A stretch of 64,000 nt of DNA, from NCBI RefSeq assembly GCF_003031675.1, contig NZ_PYWX01000090.1:43007-107006 (forward strand). Direction: 5' to 3'. The stretch comes from Pseudomonas palleroniana. Its GTDB lineage: Bacteria > Pseudomonadota > Gammaproteobacteria > Pseudomonadales > Pseudomonadaceae. A model generated the notes under the pieces. It was not told where the DNA came from and made no database searches. It saw only the letters and a list, made by a program, of their open reading frames with translations. The position numbers and the translations under genes are program-made. Shown here one piece after another: positions 34,152 to 42,501 of this stretch (within the stretch, counting starts at the first letter, position 1; each line of letters starts with the position of its first letter).

Positions 34152-36509
34152 ATGACCGCCGCCCATACCCGTATCCTCGAATTGCGCGCTGAACTGGATC
34201 AGCACAACTACCGCTACCACGTCCTCGACGAGCCGAGTATTCCGGACGCCGAGTACGACCGCTTGTTCCATGAGCTCAAGGCCCTGGAGGCCGAGCATCC
34301 GGAACTGGTGACGCGTGATTCACCGACGCAGCGGGTCGGCAGTGCGGCGTTGTCGGCGTTCACCCAGGTCAGGCATGAGATCCCGATGCTCAGCCTGGGC
34401 AACGCGTTCGATGAAACTACCATGCTTGAATTCGATCGCCGGGTCACCGAGGGCCTCGATCTGCCGGTGGGCGATCTGTTTGGGGGCGGCGCGGCGGTGG
34501 AGTACAGCTGCGAACCGAAACTGGATGGCCTGGCGGTCAGCCTGCTTTATCAAGACGGCGAATTGGTGCGCGGCGCGACCCGTGGCGATGGCACCACTGG
34601 TGAAGATATCAGCGTCAACGTGCGCACCGTGCGCAATATCCCGCTGAAGCTGCACGGCAGCGGCTGGCCGGCGACCCTGGAAGTGCGCGGCGAAGTGTTC
34701 ATGTCCAAGGCCGGTTTCGAGCGTCTCAACGCGTCGCAGCTGGAAGTGGGCGGCAAGACCTTCGCCAACCCGCGCAACGCCGCCGCCGGCAGCCTGCGCC
34801 AGCTGGACTCGAAGATCACCGCCAGCCGTCCGCTGGAGTTCTGCTGCTACGGTGTGACCACCGATATCAGCGACACTCATATCGGCAACCTGCAGCAGTT
34901 GCAGAAGTGGGGCATGCCGATCAGCCGCGAGTTGAAGCTGGCCAAGGGCATTCAGGATTGCCTGGATTACTACCGCGATATTGGCGAGCGTCGTAACAGC
35001 CTGCCCTATGAAATCGACGGTGTGGTGTTCAAGGTCAACAGCATTGCCTCCCAGCGTGAACTGGGCTTCCGCGCCCGCGAACCGCGCTGGGCCATCGCTC
35101 ATAAATTCCCGGCCATGGAAGAGTTGACCGAGCTGCTCGACGTGGAATTCCAGGTCGGCCGCACCGGTGCGGTGACACCGGTGGCGCGCCTGAAACCGGT
35201 GAAGGTGGCCGGTGTGACCGTGTCCAATGCGACCTTGCACAATATGGATGAGGTGGCGCGGCTGGGCCTGATGATCGGCGATACGGTGATTATCCGTCGT
35301 GCCGGGGATGTGATCCCGCAGGTGGTTTCGGTGGTACTTGAGCGTCGCCCGGAAAACGCCCGCGCCGTGCAGGTGCCCGAGAGCTGCCCGGTGTGTGGCT
35401 CCCATGTGGAGCGCACGCAGTTGGTCAAGCGCAGCAAAGGCAAGGAGACCGTCAGCGAAGGCGCGGTATACCGTTGCGTCGGCCGCCTGGCCTGTGGGGC
35501 GCAGCTCAAGCAGGCGATCATTCATTTTGTTTCGCGGCGTGCCATGGATATCGATGGCCTGGGCGACAAGACCATCGAGCAACTGGTGGATGAAAAACTC
35601 ATCGGCTCGCCCGCCGACCTCTACAAACTCAAGTACGAGCAGATCATCGACCTGGAAGGCTTTGCCGACATCTCCAGCAAGAAGCTGATCACGGCCATTG
35701 AAAACAGCAAGACGCCGACCTTGGCACGCTTCATCTACGCCCTGGGCATTCCCGACGTGGGCGAGGAGACCGCCAAGGTACTGGCGCGCTCCCTGGCGTC
35801 CCTGGAGCGGGTGCAGAAAGCCTTGCCGGAGGTGTTGACGTACCTGCCGGATGTCGGCCTGGAGGTGGCGCATGAAATCCACAGTTTCTTTGAAGACAGC
35901 CACAACCAGGACGTGATCGGCGCGCTGCTGTCACCGCAGGAGTGCGGCCTGCAATTGCAGGATCAGGGCGAGCTGAGCGCTGAATTCGCGGCCAGCACGA
36001 CCTTGGGCGGTCTGCTCGACAAGCTTCACGTGCCGAGCGTCGGCCCGGGGGCGGCGCAGAAACTGGCGGACAAATTCGGCACCCTTGAGGGCGTGATCAA
36101 GGCCGACTGGCTGGATATGCGCCAGGCACTGCCCGAGAAGCAAGCCAAGGCGGTGCGCGATTTCTTCGATAACGCAGGCAACGCCACGCATGCCCTGGCC
36201 ATTGAGCAGCAGCTCAAGGACTTCGGCATGCACTGGCAGAGCGAGAAGAAGGTCATCGAAGGCTTGCCGGAGGCCGGTCATACCTGGGTGCTGACGGGCT
36301 CCCTGGAGCTGATGAGCCGCGATGTGGCCAAGGACAAGCTCGAAAGCCTTGGCGCCAAGGTTGCGGGTTCCGTTTCGGCGAAAACCCACTGCGTGGTCGC
36401 GGGGCCAGGCGCCGGTTCGAAATTGGCCAAAGCCAGTGAATTGGGCTTGAAAGTGCTGGATGAGGCAGCCTTCGTTGCCTTCCTGGCCAAGCACAACATC
36501 CCAGTCTGA
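34152..36509 (+). CDS. ligA: NAD-dependent DNA ligase LigA
   Basis: The 785-residue enzyme seals nicks with NAD. The adenylated Lys is K123 in CEPKLDGLAV. Further motifs are DGVVFKVN, the four-cysteine zinc finger (CPVCGSH to CVGRLACGAQ), helix-hairpin-helix repeats and a C-terminal BRCT domain (WVLTGSLELMSRDVAKDKLE). The start at 34152 is preferred to a TTG at 34131 that lies in the terminator region. The protein is at the long end for LigA, mostly because of the HhH-BRCT spacing. Confidence 0.97.
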   Translation: MTAAHTRILELRAELDQHNYRYHVLDEPSIPDAEYDRLFHELKALEAEHPELVTRDSPTQRVGSAALSAFTQVRHEIPMLSLGNAFDETTMLEFDRRVTEGLDLPVGDLFGGGAAVEYSCEPKLDGLAVSLLYQDGELVRGATRGDGTTGEDISVNVRTVRNIPLKLHGSGWPATLEVRGEVFMSKAGFERLNASQLEVGGKTFANPRNAAAGSLRQLDSKITASRPLEFCCYGVTTDISDTHIGNLQQLQKWGMPISRELKLAKGIQDCLDYYRDIGERRNSLPYEIDGVVFKVNSIASQRELGFRAREPRWAIAHKFPAMEELTELLDVEFQVGRTGAVTPVARLKPVKVAGVTVSNATLHNMDEVARLGLMIGDTVIIRRAGDVIPQVVSVVLERRPENARAVQVPESCPVCGSHVERTQLVKRSKGKETVSEGAVYRCVGRLACGAQLKQAIIHFVSRRAMDIDGLGDKTIEQLVDEKLIGSPADLYKLKYEQIIDLEGFADISSKKLITAIENSKTPTLARFIYALGIPDVGEETAKVLARSLASLERVQKALPEVLTYLPDVGLEVAHEIHSFFEDSHNQDVIGALLSPQECGLQLQDQGELSAEFAASTTLGGLLDKLHVPSVGPGAAQKLADKFGTLEGVIKADWLDMRQALPEKQAKAVRDFFDNAGNATHALAIEQQLKDFGMHWQSEKKVIEGLPEAGHTWVLTGSLELMSRDVAKDKLESLGAKVAGSVSAKTHCVVAGPGAGSKLAKASELGLKVLDEAAFVAFLAKHNIPV

Positions 36510-36525
36510 AAACGTCTGCTTGCTT

Positions 36526-36659
36526 TGTAGTGAGCGGGCTTGCCCCGCGCTGGGTGGCGCAGCCGCCCCAAACCCAGGCACCTCGGTATTTCTGAAACAC
36601 CGCGGCGTCCCTGTTGGGGCGGCTGCGCCACCCAGCGCGGGGCAAGCCCGCTCACTACA
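36526..36659. repeat. Large perfect palindrome (REPIN-type) after ligA
   Basis: The arms at 36526-36570 and 36615-36659 are perfect reverse complements over 45 bases, beginning TGTAGTGAGCGGGCTTGCCC. The 44-base centre has a further imperfect inverted match (CAGGCACCTCGGTATTTC against GAAACACCGCGGCGTCCCTG). The element starts 17 bases after the ligA stop. Such structures form long hairpins and in Pseudomonas are usually dispersed. Confidence 0.9.
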
Positions 36660-36733
36660 GGCGACAGTGTAGGAAAGTGGAACGATCTCAACCCGCAAAT
36701 GATCTAGTCTCAGTCACCCAGGGAGAGATCGCC

Positions 36734-37900
36734 ATGTTCCGCTACTTCGAGCAACTCAGTTCACGCATTGCGGCGCCCTTCGTGGCCAATACGTCTCGCG
36801 ATAGCAAGGTGTGGCAGTGCCGTTGCGGTCAGTCATTGTTCTTTCGCAACAGCCAATGCCTGGCCTGCCAGGCGCTGCTGGGTTATGAACCCCGGCAAAG
36901 TCGCCTGGCCTCGCTGCACCCCGGCCCCGTGGAGGGCACGTGGCTACAGGACGACCATCCCGACGCCGGCGCCTTCCGCCGCTGTGCCAACCTCGATACC
37001 CCCGCCGCCTGCAACTGGTTGATCCCGGCCCACAGCACCGCGCCGCTGTGCGTGGCTTGCAGCCTGAACCGCACCATCCCCGATCTTTCGGTTGCGGAAA
37101 ACCCCGAGCGCTGGCGCAAAGTGGAAACCGCCAAGCGGCGCCTGGTGGCGCAACTGATCAGCCTGGGCCTGCAAGTCGTGCCCAAAAGCGTCGATGAAGA
37201 CACCGGCCTGGCCTTCGATTTCATCGGCATCGACCTGGAAGGCAACGCGCCCATGACCGGCCACGCCAACGGCTTGATCACCCTCGACATCAAGGAGGCC
37301 GACGATGCCCACCGCGAACAAGTCCGGGTACAGATGCGCGAGCCTTATCGCACCCTGCTGGGCCATTTTCGCCATGAAGTCGGCCATTACTACTGGGAGC
37401 GCCTGATTGCCAATACCCACTGGTTGCCAGCCTTCCGCCAACTGTTCGGCGACGAACGCGCCAGTTATGCCGAAGCCCTCGACCAGCACTACCAGAATGG
37501 GCCGCGCCCGGACTGGCAGCTCACCTGTGTCAGCGCCTACGCCACCATGCACCCCTGGGAAGATTGGGCGGAAACCTGGGCGCACTATCTGCACATGATG
37601 GACGCCGTCGACACCGCCCTCGGCTTCGGCATGCGCGCGCGTGAGATGGAACTGGATTACCAGCCATTCCCGCTCACCACCCTCTACGACCCCGAACACC
37701 CTGGCGGACCGGCGTTCCTGGCGTTCGTCAACGCCTGGATCGAACTGGCCGGCATGCTCAACGAGCTGTCGCGCAGCATGGGCCAGCCGGATTTCTATCC
37801 CTTTGTGTTGCCGCCGGCGGTGATCGCCAAGCTGCACTTTATCCATCTGGTGATTCAGGAGGAGGGCGGCCGGGCGGATGAGGTGTTGCAGGCACAATGA
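36734..37900 (+). CDS. Putative zinc-binding metallopeptidase with N-terminal zinc ribbons (Peptidase_Mx-like)
   Basis: The 388-residue protein has an HEVGH zinc motif at 214-218, preceded by two cysteine-rich sections (C29, C31, C42, C45; and C84, C93, C106, C109) that look like zinc ribbons. No signal peptide is present. The arrangement is that of the uncharacterised family often called putative zinc-binding metallopeptidase; substrates are unknown. The start at 36734 has GGGAGAG upstream, and the frame further up belongs to the palindrome. It stands alone between ligA and ffs. Confidence 0.8.
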   Translation: MFRYFEQLSSRIAAPFVANTSRDSKVWQCRCGQSLFFRNSQCLACQALLGYEPRQSRLASLHPGPVEGTWLQDDHPDAGAFRRCANLDTPAACNWLIPAHSTAPLCVACSLNRTIPDLSVAENPERWRKVETAKRRLVAQLISLGLQVVPKSVDEDTGLAFDFIGIDLEGNAPMTGHANGLITLDIKEADDAHREQVRVQMREPYRTLLGHFRHEVGHYYWERLIANTHWLPAFRQLFGDERASYAEALDQHYQNGPRPDWQLTCVSAYATMHPWEDWAETWAHYLHMMDAVDTALGFGMRAREMELDYQPFPLTTLYDPEHPGGPAFLAFVNAWIELAGMLNELSRSMGQPDFYPFVLPPAVIAKLHFIHLVIQEEGGRADEVLQAQ

Positions 37901-38036
37901 TCAGCCAATCGGGGAGGAGGCTGGTGGCTAGGGCAAGTACTTGAAGCCCTTAATATTTTTAATCGGGAACCAACAGTTGTAACTTCCGATGAGATCGGTA
38001 CAATGGCGCGGCTTGCCGAGAGGCAGGCGTCGTTAT
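37901..38036. other. Gap between the metallopeptidase gene and ffs, mostly ffs promoter
   Basis: The first 75 bases show nothing recognisable. The rest contains the ffs promoter and the short 5' leader of the transcript. Confidence 0.5.
37977..38004 (+). promoter_or_regulatory. Sigma-70-type promoter of ffs
   Basis: TTGTAA at 37977-37982 and TACAAT at 37999-38004 are separated by 16 bases. The expected start near 38011 leaves a leader of about 25 bases before the mature 4.5S RNA, similar to the precursor leader known in E. coli that is removed by RNase P. Confidence 0.6.
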
Positions 38037-38146
38037 GGTGACCCCATCGGTCCCCCCGCAACGATTACCCGTTAACCTGGTCAGGCCCGGAAGGGAGCAG
38101 CCACAGCGGGAACATTGTGTGCCGGGGTGTGGCTGGTGGGGTTGCC
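38037..38146 (+). ncRNA. ffs: 4.5S signal recognition particle RNA
   Basis: The conserved SRP tip is present at 38078-38102 (CCTGGTCAGGCCCGGAAGGG then AGCAGCC). It is enclosed by a long stem with GGTGACCCCA at the 5' side and GGTGTGGCTGGTGGGGTT at the 3' side. The RNA binds Ffh to target membrane proteins. Ends are approximate. Confidence 0.92.
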
Positions 38147-38285
38147 TCCATAACGCTCTTTCTCCCAATGCCTTCGGGCAGCACCGCATCAAATTCAATT
38201 CAATTCAAAAAATGCTTTCACGTCATCTGCCATCGAGCAGTCCATGGCGGCATACTCCAGTGCCTGGCATTTGGAGACAGTACCC

Positions 38286-38705
38286 GTGGAAAAAGTCGAC
38301 GACCTCACTCGCGAAAAATTGCGCGAGTGGCAGATGCGGCGCCTGGAAATCAAGGACCGTATTCAATCGCATCCGGAACAGACCCTGGAATTATCCAAGG
38401 TGCTGGACCTTATGGATGACGAGCACGCTGAAATCCTGAGCCAGGCCGAGATGATCCAGGTCGCGCAGGCGACTCCCGCCGCCGAGCCGACGCCGCCCGC
38501 ACTGAGCGGCGCGTACACCCTGCAATTGAATGTGGCCGCGCAGAGCACCGAGGATTTGCGCAGGTTGTTCGAGATGGCGGTTTTCGAACTGCAGCAGCAG
38601 ATCAATACATCCGGTGCAGCGGGGCGGTATCCCGGAGGCATGGCGGGATCTCTGGGCGAGTATCGCTTTGAGCTGGGTGTTCAGGTTGAACCTGGCGAAG
38701 CCTGA
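38286..38705 (+). CDS. Small hypothetical protein
   Basis: I do not recognise this protein. The 139-residue form starts at GTG 38286 with GGAG nine bases upstream; an ATG at 38244 would add 14 residues but has a weak ribosome site. The N-terminal half is charged and helical (VEKVDDLTREKLREWQMRRLE), the middle is Pro/Ala-rich, and the C-terminal half has a beta-like YTLQLNVAAQSTEDLRRLF. No signal peptide or membrane segment is seen. It lies 24 bases before the helicase-like gene, so the two are probably co-transcribed. Confidence 0.6.
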   Translation: MEKVDDLTREKLREWQMRRLEIKDRIQSHPEQTLELSKVLDLMDDEHAEILSQAEMIQVAQATPAAEPTPPALSGAYTLQLNVAAQSTEDLRRLFEMAVFELQQQINTSGAAGRYPGGMAGSLGEYRFELGVQVEPGEA

Positions 38706-38728
38706 CGCCAGCGACGCTGTGAGGAAGT

Positions 38729-40690
38729 ATGCAACCGGAACATTTTGATTTATCCAGCCCGGTGTTCCTGCCGGTCACTGACGAAACCTGCGCCGCCTTG
38801 CTGGGGGCCGAGGGCGCCAAGGCGCTGGTCGGCCTGACGGACCCGGAGCTGGCGGCGGTGCTGGTCATCCAGAACCTGGCCCAGGCCATGCAAAAAGACC
38901 TGAGCTGTACGGGCGCCGAGCGCATCCTGGCCAAGTTGATCGGCTGGGCGGTGGACACACAGGCAGAGGGCGCAGCCACATTGCTGTCCGAAGCACAGCG
39001 GTTGTTCGACCCGCGCAAACTGTACTTTGGCTGCAACGCGCTCAAGAGCATCAACCTGCGCCTTTTATCGGCTGAAGAAGTCCAGGCGCGAGATTACCTG
39101 CTGCCCAGCGGCCAATGGGATATGGACTACAAGGTCCGTCACCTGCGCGGCAATGATCCGTTCAGCCAGCAGATGATTACGCCCCGGCATCGTGAACGTT
39201 GGCTCAGCCCGGCCCAGGACAAGCTGGTGCGCACGTTTCGCGCCAATCTCAATGAAGACCTGCACGTTCAAGGTTATGCCGGCGTCGGCAAGAGCCATCT
39301 GCTGGGTGCCCTGATCGAGTGTCTGCGCCCTGCACAGACGTTGATACTGGCGCGCACGGGGGCAAAACTGGCAACGTTGCGCGAGCGCATGGGGCTGCCC
39401 CGCGACAGCAAGGCCGGTTCCACTTTTGCCGCTTTCGCCAAGGCGTTGTTGCACGGCCCACGACCGCCCGTGGCGAATACATCGACCAGGTTACCCACCC
39501 GGCAGGCGGTGGCCCAGGCACTGGATATCTACGGTTGGCGCGGGCATGACGGCCAGGCGACCGTGGATGTCTGCCTCAAGGTGCTGGAAAACTATTGCCA
39601 CACCGCTCATCACAGCCTGTCGGCCCGGCACTTCCCGCATTTCAAGCAAGCGCTGAGCGGCATGGATGCGCAGGTGCTGCTGGAATATTCAAGCCGTGTG
39701 TGGACCTACCTGGAAAGCAACCCGCAATGGGCCAGCCAGACCGGCTTCGCCACCTTGTTGCTGATCAAGCGCGCCAGCCTCGCCGGTTGTGTGGTGCCGC
39801 CGCGTTACACCCATGTACTGATCGATGAAAGCCAGGACATCCCGGCGTCGTTGCTGCAGATCATCGAACGTGGTCGTCAGGTGCTGATTACCCTCGGCGA
39901 TGAATACCAATCGGCCAGTGGCGTGATGGTGAGGCGAAAGCGCGAGGTCCGGCAAAGCGACATCAGCTACTCCGTGCGTTCGGGGCGCAATGTCGAGCGT
40001 CTGGTCAACCCGTTGATCAGCGTGCACTCGCAAAAGTGCAAGACGCCTTTCGAGGGCGCACGCGATGCCGACGTCGGCATCGAGCACTACCCGCTAGGCT
40101 TCGTGCCGCCGGAAGGCTGTGTGGTGTTGACCGCATCCTATTGGGACACCATGAAGTGGGCGATCCAGCTGCACCAGGCCAACTGCCCCTTCGGTTTGCC
40201 GAGCAACGCGGCGCAGCAGGATCTGGAACGCTTCATGATCAGTGTCATCGGTTTGTTCAAACCGGACTTCTACAGCGACGAACACAACGAAAAAGGCGCG
40301 CACGCTTATTTCGCCGATATGGACGACTGGCAGCAGGTGCGTGAGGCCAGCCAGTTCGATGAGTCGTTCCGCTGGGTCGAGGGCCAGCTGGAAAAAGGCT
40401 TCAATGTCGCGGATGTCACGCGTTTGAATCGTCTTGGCGGCGGTCCCGGCACACGTTGCCTGTTGATGCGGGCGCTCGAAGCGGGCGGGATGGAATTCGA
40501 ACGCGTGCTGCTGACTCCCGAATTGCTGACCAACGTCCCGTTCAAGGATGCCTACGCGTTCGACCAGCGACTCTGCGAGGTCTATATAGCGATTTCCCGG
40601 GCCAGGTCGCAGCTTTACCTGCCCTACGATGTAGTCGAATGGATCGATTACCACAGCGGCCAGAAGTTTCGCGAGAGCCATGGTTGCTGA
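38729..40690 (+). CDS. SF1 (UvrD/Rep-like) helicase or ATPase, divergent member
   Basis: The 653-residue protein has helicase superfamily 1 motifs in order: a possible Q-motif in LSPAQDKLVRTF (about 160), Walker A GYAGVGKS (182-189), Walker B LIDESQD (364-370), motif III LGDEYQ (389-394), an Arg motif YSVRSGRN (414-421) and motif VI VYIAISRARSQLYLP near the C terminus. About 150 residues before the ATPase domain have no known match. It lacks recognisable nuclease motifs. The function (DNA or RNA helicase, or defence ATPase) is not evident. It follows the small hypothetical gene. Confidence 0.78.
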   Translation: MQPEHFDLSSPVFLPVTDETCAALLGAEGAKALVGLTDPELAAVLVIQNLAQAMQKDLSCTGAERILAKLIGWAVDTQAEGAATLLSEAQRLFDPRKLYFGCNALKSINLRLLSAEEVQARDYLLPSGQWDMDYKVRHLRGNDPFSQQMITPRHRERWLSPAQDKLVRTFRANLNEDLHVQGYAGVGKSHLLGALIECLRPAQTLILARTGAKLATLRERMGLPRDSKAGSTFAAFAKALLHGPRPPVANTSTRLPTRQAVAQALDIYGWRGHDGQATVDVCLKVLENYCHTAHHSLSARHFPHFKQALSGMDAQVLLEYSSRVWTYLESNPQWASQTGFATLLLIKRASLAGCVVPPRYTHVLIDESQDIPASLLQIIERGRQVLITLGDEYQSASGVMVRRKREVRQSDISYSVRSGRNVERLVNPLISVHSQKCKTPFEGARDADVGIEHYPLGFVPPEGCVVLTASYWDTMKWAIQLHQANCPFGLPSNAAQQDLERFMISVIGLFKPDFYSDEHNEKGAHAYFADMDDWQQVREASQFDESFRWVEGQLEKGFNVADVTRLNRLGGGPGTRCLLMRALEAGGMEFERVLLTPELLTNVPFKDAYAFDQRLCEVYIAISRARSQLYLPYDVVEWIDYHSGQKFRESHGC

Positions 40691-40847
40691 CGGATTAAGT
40701 GTGGCTGATTCACAACTTTCCAATCCGCCTCTGGACAACCTAAAACCGCCTTGTTAGTTTTCGCCAGCCGCTTGTTTCAGAATATGACAAGGGTATGGAC
40801 TTGATATTGAAGTGCTATCACTTCTTTAACTAACAAGGATGTCTGTC

Positions 40848-41894
40848 ATGAAAAGCCTGCAAGGTTTGCCTCCACTTATCAGTGCTTCGGTAGGTGCTCC
40901 CGGTAAAGCCCGCAACTTGCCCGCCGATGTGCAGTGCGTCCAGTATTTATTCAATCTGATCATTCCCAAAATGGGTTCTCCGCTGGCCGAAAACGGCAAG
41001 TGCGATGGCCAGTTGGTGCAGTGCATCAGCCAGTACCAGTTCCGTCATCTCAAATATGCCCACCCCGATGGGGTGATCGACCCCACCGGTCGTACCTTCA
41101 ACAGCCTCATCGAAGAAGCGGTGAAGGTGCCGGTCAAAGCCTTTCCGGGCGTGCGCATTCCGAGCTTTCTCAATGTGTTCGGCAACAACCAGGGGGACGC
41201 CGTGCAGGCCACGGTCAACGTCTACCTGGACCGCATGCGCGCGATGGTCGAGGCCGAGCGGCGTAACCGCCAGTTGATGCTCCAGGCCACGTGCGACGGG
41301 GGCATGACCCTCAGTGATACCGACTTCCAGAACGCCGCCACGCAGTTGGGTGGCGGCATTTCGGTGAATATCATCAAGGCCTTTGCCACGGTGGAGTCCG
41401 GCGGACGTTCGGGGTTCGGCCCGGCCAAGTTGCCGGTGATCGCCTTCGAAGGGCACCTGTTTCGCAAGTACACCAAGCACATCTACGACCAGGCGCACCC
41501 GCTGCTGTCTTACCCCTACAAGAAAAAGGCCGGGCCGCAGTGGCAGGCCAATAACAAGGACCAGACCAAGGCCTGGGAAACCATGGCTACCGCCTTCGCG
41601 CTGGATCAGGAAGCGGCGTTGATGTCGGCGTCTTGGGGTATGTTTCAGATCATGGGCTTCAACTACGCGTCTTGCGGTTACAAGACGGTGTTTGAATTCG
41701 CCGCGGCATTGAAAGTGAATGCCGGTAACCAACTAAAAGCTTTCCTCGGTTTTTGCAGCAAGAGCCCGGCGTTGATGAAAGCCATGAAGGCCAAGGATTT
41801 TACCGGCATGGCGCGCAACTATAACGGCGAGGACTACGGCAACTACGATGTGCTGATGCAAAAAGCCTACGAGAAACTGGAAGGGAAAAAATAA
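40848..41894 (+). CDS. N-acetylmuramidase (DUF3380-type) with peptidoglycan-binding-like N terminus
   Basis: The 348-residue protein should cleave the glycan of peptidoglycan. Residues 18-90 read like a binding module (GKARNLPADVQCVQYLFN), and residues 150-345 form a muramidase domain with the likely catalytic Glu E183 in FATVESGGRSGFG, a second acid E201 in FEGHLF, and SWGMFQIMGFNY. No signal peptide exists, which fits export by a type VI or similar apparatus, or release by lysis, rather than general secretion. The ATG at 40848 with AAGGA eight bases upstream is preferred. The next gene begins one base after its stop. Confidence 0.85.
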   Translation: MKSLQGLPPLISASVGAPGKARNLPADVQCVQYLFNLIIPKMGSPLAENGKCDGQLVQCISQYQFRHLKYAHPDGVIDPTGRTFNSLIEEAVKVPVKAFPGVRIPSFLNVFGNNQGDAVQATVNVYLDRMRAMVEAERRNRQLMLQATCDGGMTLSDTDFQNAATQLGGGISVNIIKAFATVESGGRSGFGPAKLPVIAFEGHLFRKYTKHIYDQAHPLLSYPYKKKAGPQWQANNKDQTKAWETMATAFALDQEAALMSASWGMFQIMGFNYASCGYKTVFEFAAALKVNAGNQLKAFLGFCSKSPALMKAMKAKDFTGMARNYNGEDYGNYDVLMQKAYEKLEGKK

Positions 41895-41895
41895 G

Positions 41896-42486
41896 ATGAT
41901 GCGTTTTCTAGCGATGGGTGTGTTGTCGTTGTGCGCGGTGGTACCGGCCTTTGCCGGTTCGCCCGCATTGCATTCAGGCAAGTACGAAGGGCTGATGCTG
42001 GCTGTGACCCCTGAACACCAGGTTGAAGGCTACTACTCAGAAGCCATGGGCGAGGGCGTGACCCGCAGCTGTGCGTTCTACCTGCAAGGCAAGCCCGCTG
42101 CGCTGACGACCTGGCTCGACAACGCCTACCCTGGCAGCGTGGCACCTTCGTCGGACGGTGTGACCCTGACCGTGGCAGAAGGCCGCCAGCACCCTGGCTG
42201 CCTCAATGTGCTGATGCCGGAGATCGCCACCGGCCTGGACCTGACCCAGACCGCCAACACGAAATGGATCGGCCTGGTGAAGGTGTCCGCCGACAAGGCT
42301 TACCTGCTCAAGACCCCCAGCGCCAAGGCAGCCAAGCGCCCTTACATCGTCAAGAATGACGTGGTCGGCGTGCTGGCGTTCAAGGATGGTTGGGCGCAAG
42401 TCGAGTTCATCAATGCCGACGATCGTTCGTTCACCGGCTGGATCAGCCAGGACCAGTATGCACGCCTGGCCGCCCCGAAGAGCTGA
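41896..42486 (+). CDS. Secreted SH3-like protein, candidate immunity partner
   Basis: The 196-residue protein has a clear signal peptide (MMRFLAMGVLSLCAVVPAFA, predicted cut after residue 20) and no membrane anchor. Its C-terminal part (about residues 130-192; KVSADKAYLLKTP, VGVLAFKDGWAQVEFI, TGWISQDQYARL) resembles bacterial SH3-like domains. It starts one base after the muramidase stop, with AAGGGA ahead, so the two are coupled. A periplasmic protein paired with a cell-wall hydrolase lacking a signal is the typical layout of effector and immunity genes. The role is an inference. Confidence 0.75.
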   Translation: MMRFLAMGVLSLCAVVPAFAGSPALHSGKYEGLMLAVTPEHQVEGYYSEAMGEGVTRSCAFYLQGKPAALTTWLDNAYPGSVAPSSDGVTLTVAEGRQHPGCLNVLMPEIATGLDLTQTANTKWIGLVKVSADKAYLLKTPSAKAAKRPYIVKNDVVGVLAFKDGWAQVEFINADDRSFTGWISQDQYARLAAPKS

Positions 42487-42501
42487 CACAGACCAATGGC
42501 G

